DNA of 64,000 nucleotides. Origin: Haberlea rhodopensis. Its lineage: Eukaryota; Streptophyta; Magnoliopsida; Lamiales; Gesneriaceae. This document shows, one piece after another, positions 10,991 through 22,349 of this stretch. A program made the translations under genes and the position numbers. The DNA lies in assembly GCA_907163345.1 (NCBI GenBank), contig CAJQUN010000140.1:124001-188000 (forward strand), written 5' to 3'. Within the stretch, counting starts at the first letter, position 1; every line of letters starts with the position of its first letter. A model generated the notes under the pieces. That model ran no database searches. It had not been told where the DNA came from and saw nothing but the letters and a program-made list of their open reading frames with translations.

Positions 10991-11741
10991 TGTGATGTCC
11001 CGAAATTAATTATATGCAATTTGGGCATTAATGATGTTTATATGATTAATTATGGTGATAATTGATTTATGTGTTGAAATTAATTATCTTGTTGAAATGC
11101 TTAGTCACATGATAGGCGTGACCCGGGGGTTGCATTTCAGGGTGCATGTTATGCATGTTGGGAAATGAGGTGTTAACATGATTTAATTATATTGAGTGTT
11201 AATTATGAGGAAAATATGGATTTAGTGGAAGTTTGTTGCATTTTTGTAAAATGCTTTTAAAATACCATGTTGGGGTATTTTATACAGGTACAATTTTAAT
11301 TAATCTTCATAACCCCTTTTAACCCCACTATACCATCCTTTTTTTACCTCACTTTTCCCCATCACTTTAAAATCCCCAAATTCACTCTCAAACCCTACCA
11401 CTTCCCATTTTTCGAAATTTGGCAAAGGAGGAAGGAGGAATCTTCACAAAAGTCTTGTTTGTGGGATTTGTTGTAGGATTTGGAGTCCTCAAGAGGTATG
11501 GAACCCTTCCTAAAGTTTTAATGATGTTTGGTTTTGAAATGGAATGATTTTTGAAGTGTTTTATGTGGGTTTGTTTTGAGTATGTGTTGTATGTTGTTGG
11601 GGTATGATTTTTGAAGTGTTTTATGTGGGTTTTAGTGAGTTATGATGATATTTGTTATGTTGGAAAGTTTGGGTTTGAAGGGTAGGAAGTTGAGCTTGAA
11701 AAATGCTCAAAAATGGTGAAGAATCGCGCACCAGCAGGTGG

Positions 11742-11884
11742 CGATCGATCGCCATATATGAGGCGATCGATCGCCGAAGGCCAGTAGCGAAAAATGCTAC
11801 AGGCGATCGATCGCCATAAATTAAGCGATCGATCGCCGCGAGGAAAAAGTCAGGCGATCGATCGCCTCGTGCAGCGATCGATCG
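11742..11884. repeat. Paired CGATCGATCG palindrome cluster C (E2 5' LTR)
   Basis: Starts at 11742/11764, 11804/11826 and 11855/11875: three pairs, spacings 22, 22 and 20 bp. All six copies are exact and sit in the 12-bp palindrome GCGATCGATCGC. The cluster starts ~751 bp into the LTR, almost the same place as in E1. Confidence 0.96.
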
Positions 11885-12124
11885 CCAGCTGCTTAAAAAT
11901 GGTAAATGATGTTTTTTGTTGAATTTTTGGTATTTGGCTATTATTTAGCTTCTACTATTGATTTGTATGGTTGTGTAGAACCATCCCAGGTACCAACAAC
12001 ATCAAGGAGATAAAGTTCTCCAACTTCTCCAGTTTTGGGAATTAAGGTACGTAAGAAACGTACGGGCATCGGACGGTAAAACACATTTCTATACTATAAC
12101 TACGCAATGATTGCATAAGTTTTT

Positions 12125-12300
12125 ACGATGTTTATGATGATGATTATGATAAGTAAGTTTATGATGATGATGTTTATGATGAGTAAAGATGATATGATGT
12201 TTATGAGGACGTTTATGATAAGATGATGATGTTTATAAGATGATGACGTTTACAAGATGATGATGTTTATAAGATGATGATGTTTATGATATGATGATAA
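12125..12300. repeat. Short-period GATGATGTTTATAA-like array
   Basis: Imperfect tandem repeats of about 10-18 bp built from GATGATG and TTTATGA/TTTATAAGA. The same array is in the 3' LTR at ~18895-19075. It is a low-complexity part of the LTR and encodes nothing. Confidence 0.85.
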
Positions 12301-12359
12301 TGTATATATGTTTAACTATGTTATTGAGAATGGTAGAGTGTTCTGGTAGTTGTTATGGG

Positions 12360-12490
12360 AAAACGAGGAAGGTACTTACCGCTGACATAGCTAGCGAGGA
12401 GATACATCCGCTATCAAGGTGTAGCGAGGGGTATCACAGTACCGTTATATGTCGAAGCGAGGGGGCCAATTGTTCCGCTGACATAACAAG
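12360..12490. repeat. GCGAGG ... CCGCTGACATA repeat block in the E2 LTR
   Basis: Three to four imperfect units of ~35-45 bp alternate GCGAGG-type and CCGCTGACATA/CCGCTATCA-type segments. The block recurs in the 3' LTR (~19130-19260) and, inverted, in the solo LTR at ~53780-53960, so it is a fixed part of this LTR family. Confidence 0.75.
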
Positions 12491-13024
12491 GCCAGAAACA
12501 TCACCATTTCTAAATAACATTGTTGATTATGAGCATATATGTGAAGTATGATTTTAATCATTTATGTCAAGAACTAATGATTATATGCATGACTATGAAA
12601 CAGGGACAACCAAAGTGGGTTAATGCGATTAACCAGGAAGTATATGTTACGATTATTTTCATGCATTTATTTATATGCCATTACCTTATGATGTTAAGTA
12701 ATGATGTACATGCTCGTGATGTGTTGTTCCTGTAGGTACACTTTTGGACTGAAGGGCTAAGGGTCGGGTTGAGGCAGTGAGCTAAAAGGAGCATGAAAGA
12801 ATATAGGATACAGGATTTTGGATAGTCTCTACTCTAGGAGTAGTGTAAATCTATAGCTTTAACATTCATTATCGAGAATGTAATTATTAAGTTTTGAAAT
12901 TTTATTTTTGGCCTGTAATCTTATTAGCTCAAAGCTACAACCGGTACCCTAAGATGTTATTAATGCATGTTTAGTCCATAATACGTTATTAGTATGATGT
13001 TATGGTAGGAAGACCCTACATTAG

Positions 13025-13036
13025 TGGTATCAGAGC
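13025..13036 (+). other. Primer-binding site of E2 (tRNA-iMet type)
   Basis: TGGTATCAGAGC, four bases after the 5' LTR, identical to that of E1. Confidence 0.93.
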
Positions 13037-13217
13037 AGTGGTTAGAGAACCCGGGAATTAGTGAAGGGTAGCCTTAGCAATAAGTTAGCTAGGTGCTTCT
13101 TTTTAAACATGTTTTGTGCATATGAAGCATATGACTATTGTACTAACATGTTATGTTTTCTAACGATGTATTATATGAACTGCTTTTGGGTATTGTTGTT
13201 AACCTTTGTCTTGCAGC

Positions 13218-14216
13218 ATGGCAGCAAATGTGGAAGTAGGAGATGCAGTGAGTGTTAATGCAAGTGATGGGTGTACAAATCCCCTACCACCGCCATCCTT
13301 GGGCGAAGAACCCTCTGAGCAACAATTACTACCTGGGGAGCTAAGTTTGGCTCAGTTTCTGACGTACCGACCCCCGATGTTCGAAGGAACTGAGACAGGG
13401 GAACTGGCAGAGGAGTGGTTAGAGAGGATAGAACAGATATTTGTGGCAGCTCCTTGTGCTAAGACAGCCTGGATAAGGCTAGCGGAGTTCCAATTGGCCA
13501 AGAAGGCGCTGATGTGGTGGAAGACCACAATGATAGAGCAAGAGGCTCAGGGACAGGAAATAAACTGGAAACTGTTCAGAACTCGGTTTCTGACCCACTA
13601 CTTTTCAGCTGCTGCACGACAGGCTAAGGAAGATGAGTTTACTAACCTCAAGCAAGGTAACATGCCTGTGTCAGATTATGCTCTTCATTACTGTTCTTTG
13701 CTCAGATATGTACCTCATATCGCCGCAAGTACTCAAGCAAAGATGAGGAACTTCATGAAAGGCTTGAGGCCGGAACTGTATGACAGGGTGATTACTTATG
13801 GCCCTGCTTGCTTTGATGACGCCCTTTCACGGGCTGAGCTAGCCGAGCTGGGAGTTGGTGTATATCCTGATGCCGTGCCACCTCCAGCACCCCCTCAGAA
13901 ATCTACTTCTGATAATTTGAAGCCGAGGGGTGATCAGTTCAAGCCAAGGGGGAACACATCAGCTTCGCGGTTCAGTGGTAAGAGGCCCGAGAGTCGTTGG
14001 AAAGGAAGCTGTAGGAATGATGCCCCGTCGGGAAGAGGACAATCTCAGGGAGACAGATTTGGGAAGGTCCGGTGCTTTCTTTGTGGGCAACCACACTCGA
14101 CAAAAGACTGCGTAGGCTGTTATGTATGTGGCAATAAGGGCCACTTTGCTCGGGAATGTCCCAATCGGGAGGGACAACAGAACTCTGCGGGGAGGCCTGC
14201 GGACAGAGCAGTGTAG
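13218..14216 (+). CDS. gag: E2 Gag (capsid/nucleocapsid), open
   Basis: An uninterrupted frame of about 332 codons from ATG 13218 (an earlier in-frame ATG lies at 13206) to TAG 14214-14216. It has the gag core (GELAEEWLERIEQIFVAAPC, then LAEFQLAKKALMWWKTT; the middle includes MKGLRPELYDRV), a basic Pro/Gly/Arg linker and two zinc knuckles near 14070-14165 (CFLCGQPHSTKDC and CYVCGNKGHFAREC). The protein would assemble the particle and bind element RNA. It is the most intact retroelement frame in the window. The Gly-Arg-rich end runs into a stop just before the protease, so pol would need readthrough, a shift or is simply disabled. Confidence 0.9.
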   Translation: MAANVEVGDAVSVNASDGCTNPLPPPSLGEEPSEQQLLPGELSLAQFLTYRPPMFEGTETGELAEEWLERIEQIFVAAPCAKTAWIRLAEFQLAKKALMWWKTTMIEQEAQGQEINWKLFRTRFLTHYFSAAARQAKEDEFTNLKQGNMPVSDYALHYCSLLRYVPHIAASTQAKMRNFMKGLRPELYDRVITYGPACFDDALSRAELAELGVGVYPDAVPPPAPPQKSTSDNLKPRGDQFKPRGNTSASRFSGKRPESRWKGSCRNDAPSGRGQSQGDRFGKVRCFLCGQPHSTKDCVGCYVCGNKGHFARECPNREGQQNSAGRPADRAV

Positions 14217-14620
14217 CACAGGCCACCGTATGTACCGAGGCAGTATGGAGGTAAGTCTATGGGGCCACCTCAGGGGCAAGTTTATGCGTTGACAAGGGAG
14301 CAGGCTACAGCGGCTCCGGAGGAGGTTATAACGGGTACGTGTCTTTTATTTACGCATCCTGCTTTTATATTGATAGACACAGGTGCGTCACACTCTTTTG
14401 TGTCTACAAGTTTTGTGGAAAGGCACCACATATGCACTTCTCCGTCGCCCATGCCCCTTTTGGTCTCGACACCCGCTGGAAGAGGTTTGATTGCTGATCA
14501 GATTGTCTATGAAGACCTCATTTATTTGAGGGCAACGAGCTAAGGTCAGATTTGATTGTTCTGGGAATGTCAGACTTTGACTGCATTGTGGCATTGATGT
14601 TCTGAACAGGTATCAGGCAG
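14217..14620 (+). pseudogene. E2 aspartic protease, broken
   Basis: LIDTGASHSFVST (catalytic Asp) is at ~14371-14409, and a decayed FDCI..IDVL motif appears at ~14575-14605. The frame is interrupted at ~14541 and again by a base change or loss near 14590. It lies between gag and the reverse transcriptase, as in E1. Confidence 0.85.
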
Positions 14621-16262
14621 TTGTGAACTGCAGGAAGAGGACTGTCCGATTCAGGTCTGATATGGGAGTCCAGTGGACATTTTATGGGGATGGTTCTCGT
14701 TCAAAGATCCCGTTGATATCTGCTGTCAAGATGGCACAGTTGTTGGAACGGGGCCATTCGGGATATCTCATCTATGTTGTTGATATTACTGAAAAGAGGG
14801 AAGAATTAAAGGTCGAGGATGTGCCCGTAGTGGCGGAGTTTCCTGATGTCTTTCCCGAAGAGATTCCCGGATTTCCAACGACGAGAGAGGTCGAGTTTGG
14901 AATTGAGTTACTACCGGGGACGTCTGTCATTTCTCTGCCCCGTATAGGATGGCACCAGCAGAGTTAAGGGAGTTGAAGGTTCAGTTGCAAGAGCTCCTTG
15001 ATAAGGGTTACATACGCCCTAGCGTATCGCCCTGGGGTGAGCCAGTCCTATTTGTCAAGAAGAAAGATGGTTCGATGCGGCTGTGCATCGATTACAGACA
15101 ACTGAACAAAGCCACAGTGAAGAATAAGTATCCACTTCCGAGGATCGGTGATTTGTTTGACCAGTTGCAGGGTACGAAGCTCTACAGTAAGATCGATCTG
15201 AGGTCAGGGGTATCATCAGATTCGGGTAAGGGAAGAAGATGTTCAGAAGACAGCTTTCAGGACTAGGTATGGGCACTATGAATTCTTTGTCATGCCTTTT
15301 GGGGTGACAAATGCCCCAGCTGTCTTTATGAGTCTGATGAACAGAGTATTTCAACCATATTTGGATCAGTTTGTCATTGTTTTCATTGACGATATACTCA
15401 TTTATTCTCGGATCGAAGAGGAACACGTGAAGCACTTGAGGACAGTACTCCAGATCCTTAGGGATCATCAGTTATATGCAAAGCTCAGCAAGTGCGAGTT
15501 CTGGTTGACAAGTGTAGTGTTCTTGGGTCATGTTATATCTAGCAGCGGGATATCTGTAGATCCCAGGAAGGTTGAAAGCTGTGATGGAGTGGGCTGCACC
15601 CACTTCTGTACCCGAGATACGGAGCTTCCTTGGTTTAGCAGGTTATTACCGACGCTCTAAGATCGCTAACCCGTTGACACAGCTGACTCAGAAAGGAGTC
15701 CCGTTCTATTGGTCCGAAGCTTGTGAGGAAAGCTTCCAAGAATTGAAGCATTGTTTGACTACGGCACCTGTATTGGTGATTCCTTCTGAGAATAAGAGGT
15801 TTGCCTTGTACATGGATGCATCATTGCAGGGTTTGGGCTATGTATTGATGCAGGATAAGCACGTGGTGGCTTATGCTTCGAGGCAGTTGAAGCCTCATGA
15901 GACCAGATACCCAGTTCACGATTTGGAACTGGCGGCTATCATTTTCGCCTTGAAAATTTGGAGGCATTACCTATATAGTACGACGTTTACCATTTATACG
16001 GACCATAAGAGCTTGAAGTTCTTATTCACCCAAGCGGAGCTGAATATGAGGCAAAGAAGATGGATGGATTTACTCAAGGATTATGATTGTGAAATTGAGT
16101 ACCATCCTGGTAAAGCAAACTTGATAGCAGACGCCTTAAGTCGGAAGGTGAAGAGTACTGCTGAGGATGCCATGAGTTTATCAGCTATGATGACTTCTTA
16201 TTGCCATATGGACTATGATTTCAATGTGGACACGTCGCCGGTGCGAGTGTCGACTTATTAGC
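14621..16262 (+). pseudogene. E2 reverse transcriptase and RNase H, frameshifted
   Basis: Recognisable in order: VVAEFPDVFPEEIPGFP, LCIDYRQLNKATVKNKYPLP, MPFGVTNAPAVF, FIDDILIYSR (active-site Asp pair), then RNase H with YMDASLQGLG (family consensus has T for M), HDLELAAIIFALK and YTDHKSLKFL. Frame changes occur near 14945, ~15215-15290 and ~15590-15660. The LSRK end of RNase H is near 16140. The enzyme function is as in E1; this copy is inactive. Confidence 0.9.
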
Positions 16263-17665
16263 TGAGCCAGGCATATTTGAGGCTATCAGGAAAGCCCAGA
16301 GGTCGGATGATGAGGTTCAGAGATGGTCATCGATAGTACTTCAGGGACAGCCATCAAAGTTCAGAGTGGCAGATGATGGTTCCTTGAGACTTGGTAACCG
16401 TTGGGTAGTGCCGAGGACACCAGAGTTGCGTCAAGGGATCTTGCACTGTGCTCATAGCAGCAGGTTTAGCATACATCCAGGTGGGAGAAAGATGTACAAG
16501 GACTTATGCGACCAGTTTTGGTGGAAACGGATGAAAAGAGACGTCATCACCTTTGTCAAGAAGTGCTTGATTTGTCAGCAAGTAAAAGCGGAGAGGCAGA
16601 GGCCTGGTGGCGAACTGAAGAGATTAGAGGTACCTGAATGGAAGTGGGAGCACATATCTATGGACTTCGTGACCCACTTGCCAAGGACGGCCTGCGATCT
16701 GGGTGATCGTGGATAGGCTGACGAAGGTGGCTCATTTCATCCCTTACCGTATGACTTTCACATACCTAAAGATGACCCAAGTATATGTACGGGATGTGGT
16801 GAGGTTGCATGGGGTTCCAGTCTCGATTGTGTCTGACAGAGATCCAAGGTTTACTTCACATTTCTGGGAGGGTCTCCAGATAGCTTTGGGCACAGAGGTG
16901 AGACTGAGTACAGCTTACCACCCTCAGACAGACGGCCAGACAGAGCGTACTATACAGACGCTCGAAGATATGCTGAGGGCATGTGTATTGGAGTTTGATA
17001 CTCCGTGGCAAGATTCATTACCACTAGTAGAGTTCTCGTATAATAACAGTTATCATGCGAGCATTCAAATGGCCCCTTTTGAAGCTCTTTACGGTCGACG
17101 TTGTAGGTCACCGCTGTATTGGGAGGACTTGACTAGTAAAGCGGTCGGAGGACCGGATATGATTAAGGATATGGAAGGAAAGATTAAGCTGATACGCCAG
17201 AAGATGAAAGCGGCCCAGGATAGGCAAGCAGCCTATGCCAATAAGCGACGACGACCGCTAGAATTTCAAGTGGGAGACAAGGTCTTCTTGAAAATCTCAC
17301 CTTTCAGGGGTGTGGTTCATTTTGGTATGCGGGGGAAGTTATCTCCGAGGTATGTTGGGCCGTATGAAGTATTGCAGCGTGTCGGTACTTTAGCCTACCA
17401 TTTAGCTCTACCGCCGTCTTTATCTGGGATTCATGATGTTTTTCACGTCTCTATGTTACGGAAGTATGAGCCAGACCCGTCTCATGTATTACAGCCTACT
17501 GAAGTGCAGTTGGACTCAGATGTATCCTACGTTGAACGACCAATCAGAATTCTGGATCGTGAGGATCGCAGATTACGAAGCAAGGTTATACCGATGGTCA
17601 AAGTTCAGTGGGATCGTCGGGGTGTCGAGGAGGCTACGTGGGAGACGGAGCGGCATATGATGTAG
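16262..17665 (+). pseudogene. E2 integrase with chromodomain-like tail, nearly intact
   Basis: The HHCC zinc module and QQVKAERQRPGG linker are at ~16440-16600 in one frame (16366-16716). After a short frame change at ~16700 a 320-codon frame (16703-17665) carries IVSDRDPRFTS, STAYHPQTDGQTERTIQ, SPLYWEDL, VGPYEVLQRVG, the FHVSMLRKYEPDPS segment and the chromodomain-like VIPMVKVQWDRRGVEEATWE. Only one or two frame breaks separate it from completeness. It ends at the TAG at 17663-17665. Confidence 0.9.
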
Positions 17666-17763
17666 CACTACCCGGAACTGTTTTCTGGTATGATTTATGT
17701 TTAGTTTCATTTTGGGTACGTGCATGCGATTTCGAGGATGAAATCTTATAAGTAGTGGAGTAT

Positions 17764-19791
17764 TGTGATGCCCCGAAATTAATTATATGCAATTTGGGCA
17801 TTAATGATGTTTATATGAATTGATTTATGTGTTGAAATTAATTATCTTGTTGAAATGCTTAGTCACATGATAGGCGTGACCGGGGATTGCATTTCAGGGC
17901 GCATGTTATGCATGTTGGGAAATGAGGTGTTAACATGATTTAATTGTATTGAGTGTTAATTATGAGAAAAATATGGATTTAGTGGAAGTTTGTTGCATTT
18001 TTGTAAAATGCTTTTAAAATATCATGTTGGGGTATTTTATACATCATGTTAACTCTGGGGTACAATTTTAATTAATCTTCATAACCCCTTTTAACCCCAC
18101 TATACCATCCTTTTTTTACCTCACTTTTCCCCATCACTCTAAAATCCCCAAATTCACTCTCAAACCCTACCACTTCCCATTTTTCAAAATTTGGCAAAGG
18201 AGGAAGGAGGAATCTTCACAAAAGTCTTGTTTGTGGGATTTGTTGTAGGATTTGGAGTCCTCAAGAGGTATGGAACCCTTCCTAAAGTTTTAATGATGTT
18301 TGGTTTTGAAATGGGATGATTTTTGAAGTGTTTTATGTGGGTTTGTTTTGAGTATGTGTTGTATGTTGTTGGGGTATGATTTTTGAAGTGTTTTATGTGG
18401 GTTTTAGTGAGTTATGATGATATTTGTTATGTTGGAAAGTTTGGGTTTGAAGGATAGGAAGTTGAGCTTGAAAAATGCTCAAAAATGGTGAAGAATCGCG
18501 CACCAGCATGTGGCAATCGATCGCCATATATGAGGCGATCGATCGCCGAAGGCCAGTAGCGAAAAATGCTACAGGCGATCGATCGCCATAAATGAAGCGA
18601 TCGATCGCCGCGAGGCAAAAAGTCAGGCGATCGATCGCCTCGTGCAGCGATCGATCGCCAGCTGCTTAAAAATGGCAAATGATGTTTTTTGTTGAATTTT
18701 TGGTATTTGGCTATTATTTAGCTTCTACTATTGATTTGTATGGTTGTGTAGAACCATCCCAAGTACCAACAACATCAAGGAGATAAAGTTCTCCAACTTC
18801 TCCAGTTTTGGGAATTAAGGTACGTAAGAAACGTACGGGCATCGAACGGTAAAACACATTCATATACTATAACTACGCAATGATTGCATAAGTATTTACG
18901 ATGTTTATGATGATGATTATTATAAGTAAGTTTATGATGATGATGTTTATGATGAGTAAAGATGATATGATGTTTATGAGGACGTTTATGATAAGATGAT
19001 GATGTTTATAAGATGATGATGTTTACAAGATGATGATGTTTATAAGATGGTGATGTTTATGATATGATAATGATGATGTATGTTTAACTATGTTATTGAG
19101 AATGGTAGAGTGTTCTGGTAGTTGTTATGGGAAAGCGAGGAAGGTACTTACCGCTGACATAGCTAGCGAGGAGATACATCCGCTATCAAGGTGTAGCGAG
19201 GGGTATCACAGTACCGCTATATGTCGAAGCGAGGGGGCAATTGTTCCGCTGACATAACAAGGCCAGAAACATCCCCATTTCTAAATAACATTGTTGATTA
19301 TGAGCATATATGTTAAGTATGATTTTAATCATTTATGTCAAGAACTAATGATTATATGCATGACTATGAAACAGGGACAACCAAAGTGGGTTAATGCGAT
19401 TAACCAGGAAGTATATGTTACTATTATTTTCATGCATTTATTTATATGCAATTACCTTATGATGTTAAGTAATGATGTACATGCTCATGATGGGTTGTTC
19501 CTGTAGGTACACTTTTGGACTGAAGGGCTAAGGGTCGGGTTGAGGCAGTGAGCTAAGAGGAGCATGAAAGAATATAAGATACATGATTTTGGATAGTCTC
19601 TACTCTAGGAGTAATGTAAATCTATAGCTTTAACATTCATTATCGAGAATGTAATTATTAAGTTTTGAAATTTTATTTTTGGCCTGTAATCTTATTAGCT
19701 CAAAGCTACAACCGGTACCCTAAGATGTTATTAATGCATGTTTAGTCCATAATACGTTATTAGTATGATGTTAAGGTAGGAAGACCCTACA
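17764..19791 (+). repeat. 3' LTR of E2
   Basis: Begins TGTGATGCCC, ends GACCCTACA; preceded by a weak purine tract (AGTAGTGGAGTAT, 17751-17763). Contains the palindrome cluster D and both repeat blocks described for the 5' LTR. Confidence 0.95.
18514..18657. repeat. Paired CGATCGATCG palindrome cluster D (E2 3' LTR)
   Basis: Starts 18514/18536, 18576/18598 and 18628/18648; spacings 22, 22 and 20 bp as in cluster C. Five copies are exact; the first is CAATCGATCG. Confidence 0.95.
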
Positions 19792-19796
19792 GGTTG
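19792..19796. repeat. Target-site duplication of E2, right copy (GGTTG)
   Basis: Exact match to 10986-10990. Confidence 0.95.
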
Positions 19797-19975
19797 AGTT
19801 TGTGGTTGGGGCTATGGCTGGTTGGCGGCTGGGTTAACGAATCCTTGACTAGTCGTGGCCACAGGTAGTTGTGGTCATCAAGTCTTCACGAACTAAACCC
19901 ATACTCGGAGGTGGAGGCTGTGAAAGATTATGGTCACACTGATTTTTTCGTCATTGTTGCGTGCAAAGGCATATC
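19797..19975 (-). pseudogene. E0 part 3: gag N-terminus
   Basis: On the minus strand an ATG near 19975 opens a decayed frame rich in His, Pro and Asn (NYLWPRLVKDSLTQPPTSH is visible), which leads across the E2 site into the AHHWLKEVEK-like segment at ~10930. It shows that E0 was one continuous element before E2 arrived. Confidence 0.5.
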
Positions 19976-21440
19976 TTGGGTTGCGATTATTTCAGGAAGG
20001 TCATCCAACCGTATCCTATATTCTAAGAAATTTACCACTAGAATTTAATGAACTATTTGAAATAGTTTGGTTTGAACAAGTTAGGCAGAAAACTGAAGAA
20101 TAATGCGTAAACGTTGCTCCAAAATCAATTTTTAATGTAGCCAAACCCAATAAACGATCCAATATTGAAAAATTCATCATTCCAAACCTCAAATTTTCGT
20201 ATAAATAAAAGCTTGAATTCAAGTTGTAATTCACACCTCAAATAATCTATTGGACATTTTTCTAAGCTTATTTTGGCAAGTAAAAGAACATCATTTGGTG
20301 TTTGGTTCCAATGGTTACTATTGAGACTGGGCTTTTAGTCTAAATTTCGGCTAGAAGCAAGGTTGTACATCCGGACGAGCGTGTGCTTGTGCTATTCTTC
20401 TAGTTTTAGCTGTAAGTTTGGGATATTTATCAAGAAATGCCAACGTTTTTTTATATTGTATTTTCTTTTGCAGCTTACTATTGAATTTAGTTTTTTTTCT
20501 TGTAATTATTGGACGTATAGTATATTTCATTGTAACTTTATTTCTTTTGGTAATCTGTATTGTAAATATTTTATTTTTATTTGGATTAATTAACAGCATG
20601 TTATTTTTGGAATCATTTTATATATTTTTTTTAATTTGAATTTAGGATTCTTATAGGAAGTTTTTTTTTATAGGAAATTTTTTTTTGAGAAATTCATCCT
20701 TTTCTGTTAACTGAAAGTTGAAATTGATAGAAGACCTATGATAGGTTTGGCAAGGTTGTCACAACCTTGGTGGAGCTGAAAATAATTATGTTTCGGTGGT
20801 TGAGAAATCAAGGATAAATCTCACGGTTTTATAGCCCAATGAGGGCGAGAATTGTGATCAGAATTCCATCATTCCAGATCTGGAAATTCTAAATTGGTTG
20901 AGGGTTTAATGAGCATGATATGACTATCATAAACCCAGATCTCGAATTTTGTGCAATGTAGGGTTCTAGAGCTTAAATATCAATCCGAAATTGAGCATCA
21001 TCCCTTGTTTGTGAGAAAGATCCTATAGTAGGCTTTTATTACACATGTGATATATAGTGATACTCCGAAATTAATTTGATTTTGGCGTTCGAAGTTGTGA
21101 AAAAATCAAAGCGCCACATTTTCGTGATATAGGGTTCTAAGGAGCGTGATTTTTAGCCTGCAATTTGTTTGTGAATTAAATTTGTTATGGGGTTATGGAT
21201 GTACATGTTACAAGGATAGTAACCCAGATTTAATTTCGAAATGGTGTTCCGATCAATAGAAATCGAGGGATTAATTTCCGTGGCTCCGCTTCGATCAGCT
21301 GGCCAATAATCCGGTAGCTAGAACTTGAAATTGATTGAGGGCTTGGTCGCTGGCTCATTACAGACAAGATGGTAGTCCGGATCATTCGAGAGGCGATCGT
21401 AGATGGTGAGATCGGGAAGATGGCCGACGGGGGTTGAGTT
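19976..21440. other. Non-coding AT-rich stretch, possible E0 leader and LTR
   Basis: No recognisable protein. The position upstream of the E0 gag start makes a primer site and LTR likely, but I find no clear tRNA match (a TAGTGGTAAATTT on the minus strand at ~20030 is only loosely like the Met site) and no second LTR to compare. Two short open frames with hydrophobic content at ~20350-20640 come from poly-T tracts. Moderately GC-richer sequence at ~21230-21440 shows nothing either. Confidence 0.4.
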
Positions 21441-21464
21441 TTTGATCGAGAAATCAACCAGCCA

Positions 21465-22170
21465 AATTACCAAATTTAATTAGCGTTATATATTTAACCT
21501 ACGAAATTGTTTTCAAAGATTAACTAATTTACTCAACTCCAATAGTCAACCACACCACAAAGAATTAAGATAGTAAACAGTAGAGATAAATATCGAGACT
21601 TCGGTTCACTTGAGTAATCCCCGACAATTCATCTACTAGTTCCAATTAAAATTAATGCATCTAAGGTGACAAGTTTTTCGGTTATATCTAATACACTCTC
21701 TCGAGCTATATTAAACCTAACACCGAATTGCAGTAAGTAACTCTGGTTCACTTATTTAACAATTCAATGTTACATAGGTTCTATGAAAACCCGTAGCAAA
21801 ACAATTAAAATAAAAGATGGGGTAGTGAGATGGGGTTGTGAGTGAATTACACTAATTAAATTAAAACTAAAGACTAAACTAATGAAAACGATTCTTGGTA
21901 TCGATCGACTCTATCTTGGAATTATCATCTATTTCATCGATTCACAAAAGACTCAATTTTATTTGAATATTCATCAATTGGAAATCTAATTCCTCCATCA
22001 CCTTACTCATAGTTAATTAGTCCAAGAGTTCTAATTTTACTTTCATTAATCAATCAATCTCTTTATGCGCAATCAAGATTAAAGTCATGACACCATTCAA
22101 AACTAGTGAGTGATGACTCTAAACAACATAAACACAAACGGTTTGTATAAATTTAGTCAATGGTTTTCCC
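21465..22170 (-). repeat. E3 second LTR, degraded and partial
   Basis: Shares with the 26284-27623 LTR the segments ACCAAATTTAATTA..., TTAACCTACGAAA and, strikingly, ACTCTCTCGAGCTATATTAAA followed by a similar tail at ~21690-21745. After ~21830 a second similar start (ATTAAACTAAAGA) suggests internal rearrangement. The palindrome-pair part of the LTR is missing here apart from a single TCGATCGA near 21900. Confidence 0.6.
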
Positions 22171-22349
22171 TAAGAACTTAATAAATTCACAAGCGCAAAA
22201 TCTTCTTCAATTAGATTATTCAAACAATTTCTTATTTGATGTGGGAGGAGAAGCTGTGGTGAAAACTGTATGGCTGGGAAGCCTTGTGCCATTGCATTGT
22301 TCCATGCAACTTGGTATTGCAAGAACTCCTCCTGTCATAGACGCATAGC

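Larger units (their letters stand above)
10991..13020 (+). repeat. 5' LTR of E2
   Basis: Begins TGTGATGTCC and ends AGACCCTACA. It contains, in order: a TATTTTATACA TATA-like stretch at ~11275, the palindrome cluster (11742-11884), GATGATGTTTATAA-type repeats (~12125-12300) and a GCGAGG/CCGCTGACATA repeat block (~12360-12490). If the TATA-like stretch is the promoter, the palindromes would lie in the transcribed leader; that placement is inferred. Confidence 0.95.
10991..19791 (+). mobile_element. E2: second Ty3/gypsy Tekay/Del-like element, complete structure
   Basis: The element is 8801 bp with LTRs of 2030 and 2028 bp, an initiator-Met primer site, the same domain order as E1 and a GGTTG target duplication. 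Its proteins resemble those of E1 closely, but the LTR sequence is largely different except for the palindrome pairs, the start/end bases and general layout, so it is a sister family. The LTRs differ by point changes and by indels (a ~15-bp block present only in the 5' LTR near 10,990+50 and a ~16-bp block only in the 3' LTR near 18,040). Gag is intact; pol has several frameshifts. Confidence 0.93.

Noticed and set aside
12291..12735. Open frames in the E2 LTR
   Set aside because: They are in the repeat block; the 3' LTR has different frame limits, so they are incidental.
20351..20639. Small membrane protein on either strand
   Set aside because: Hydrophobic text arises from poly-T stretches; no consistent start or homologue.
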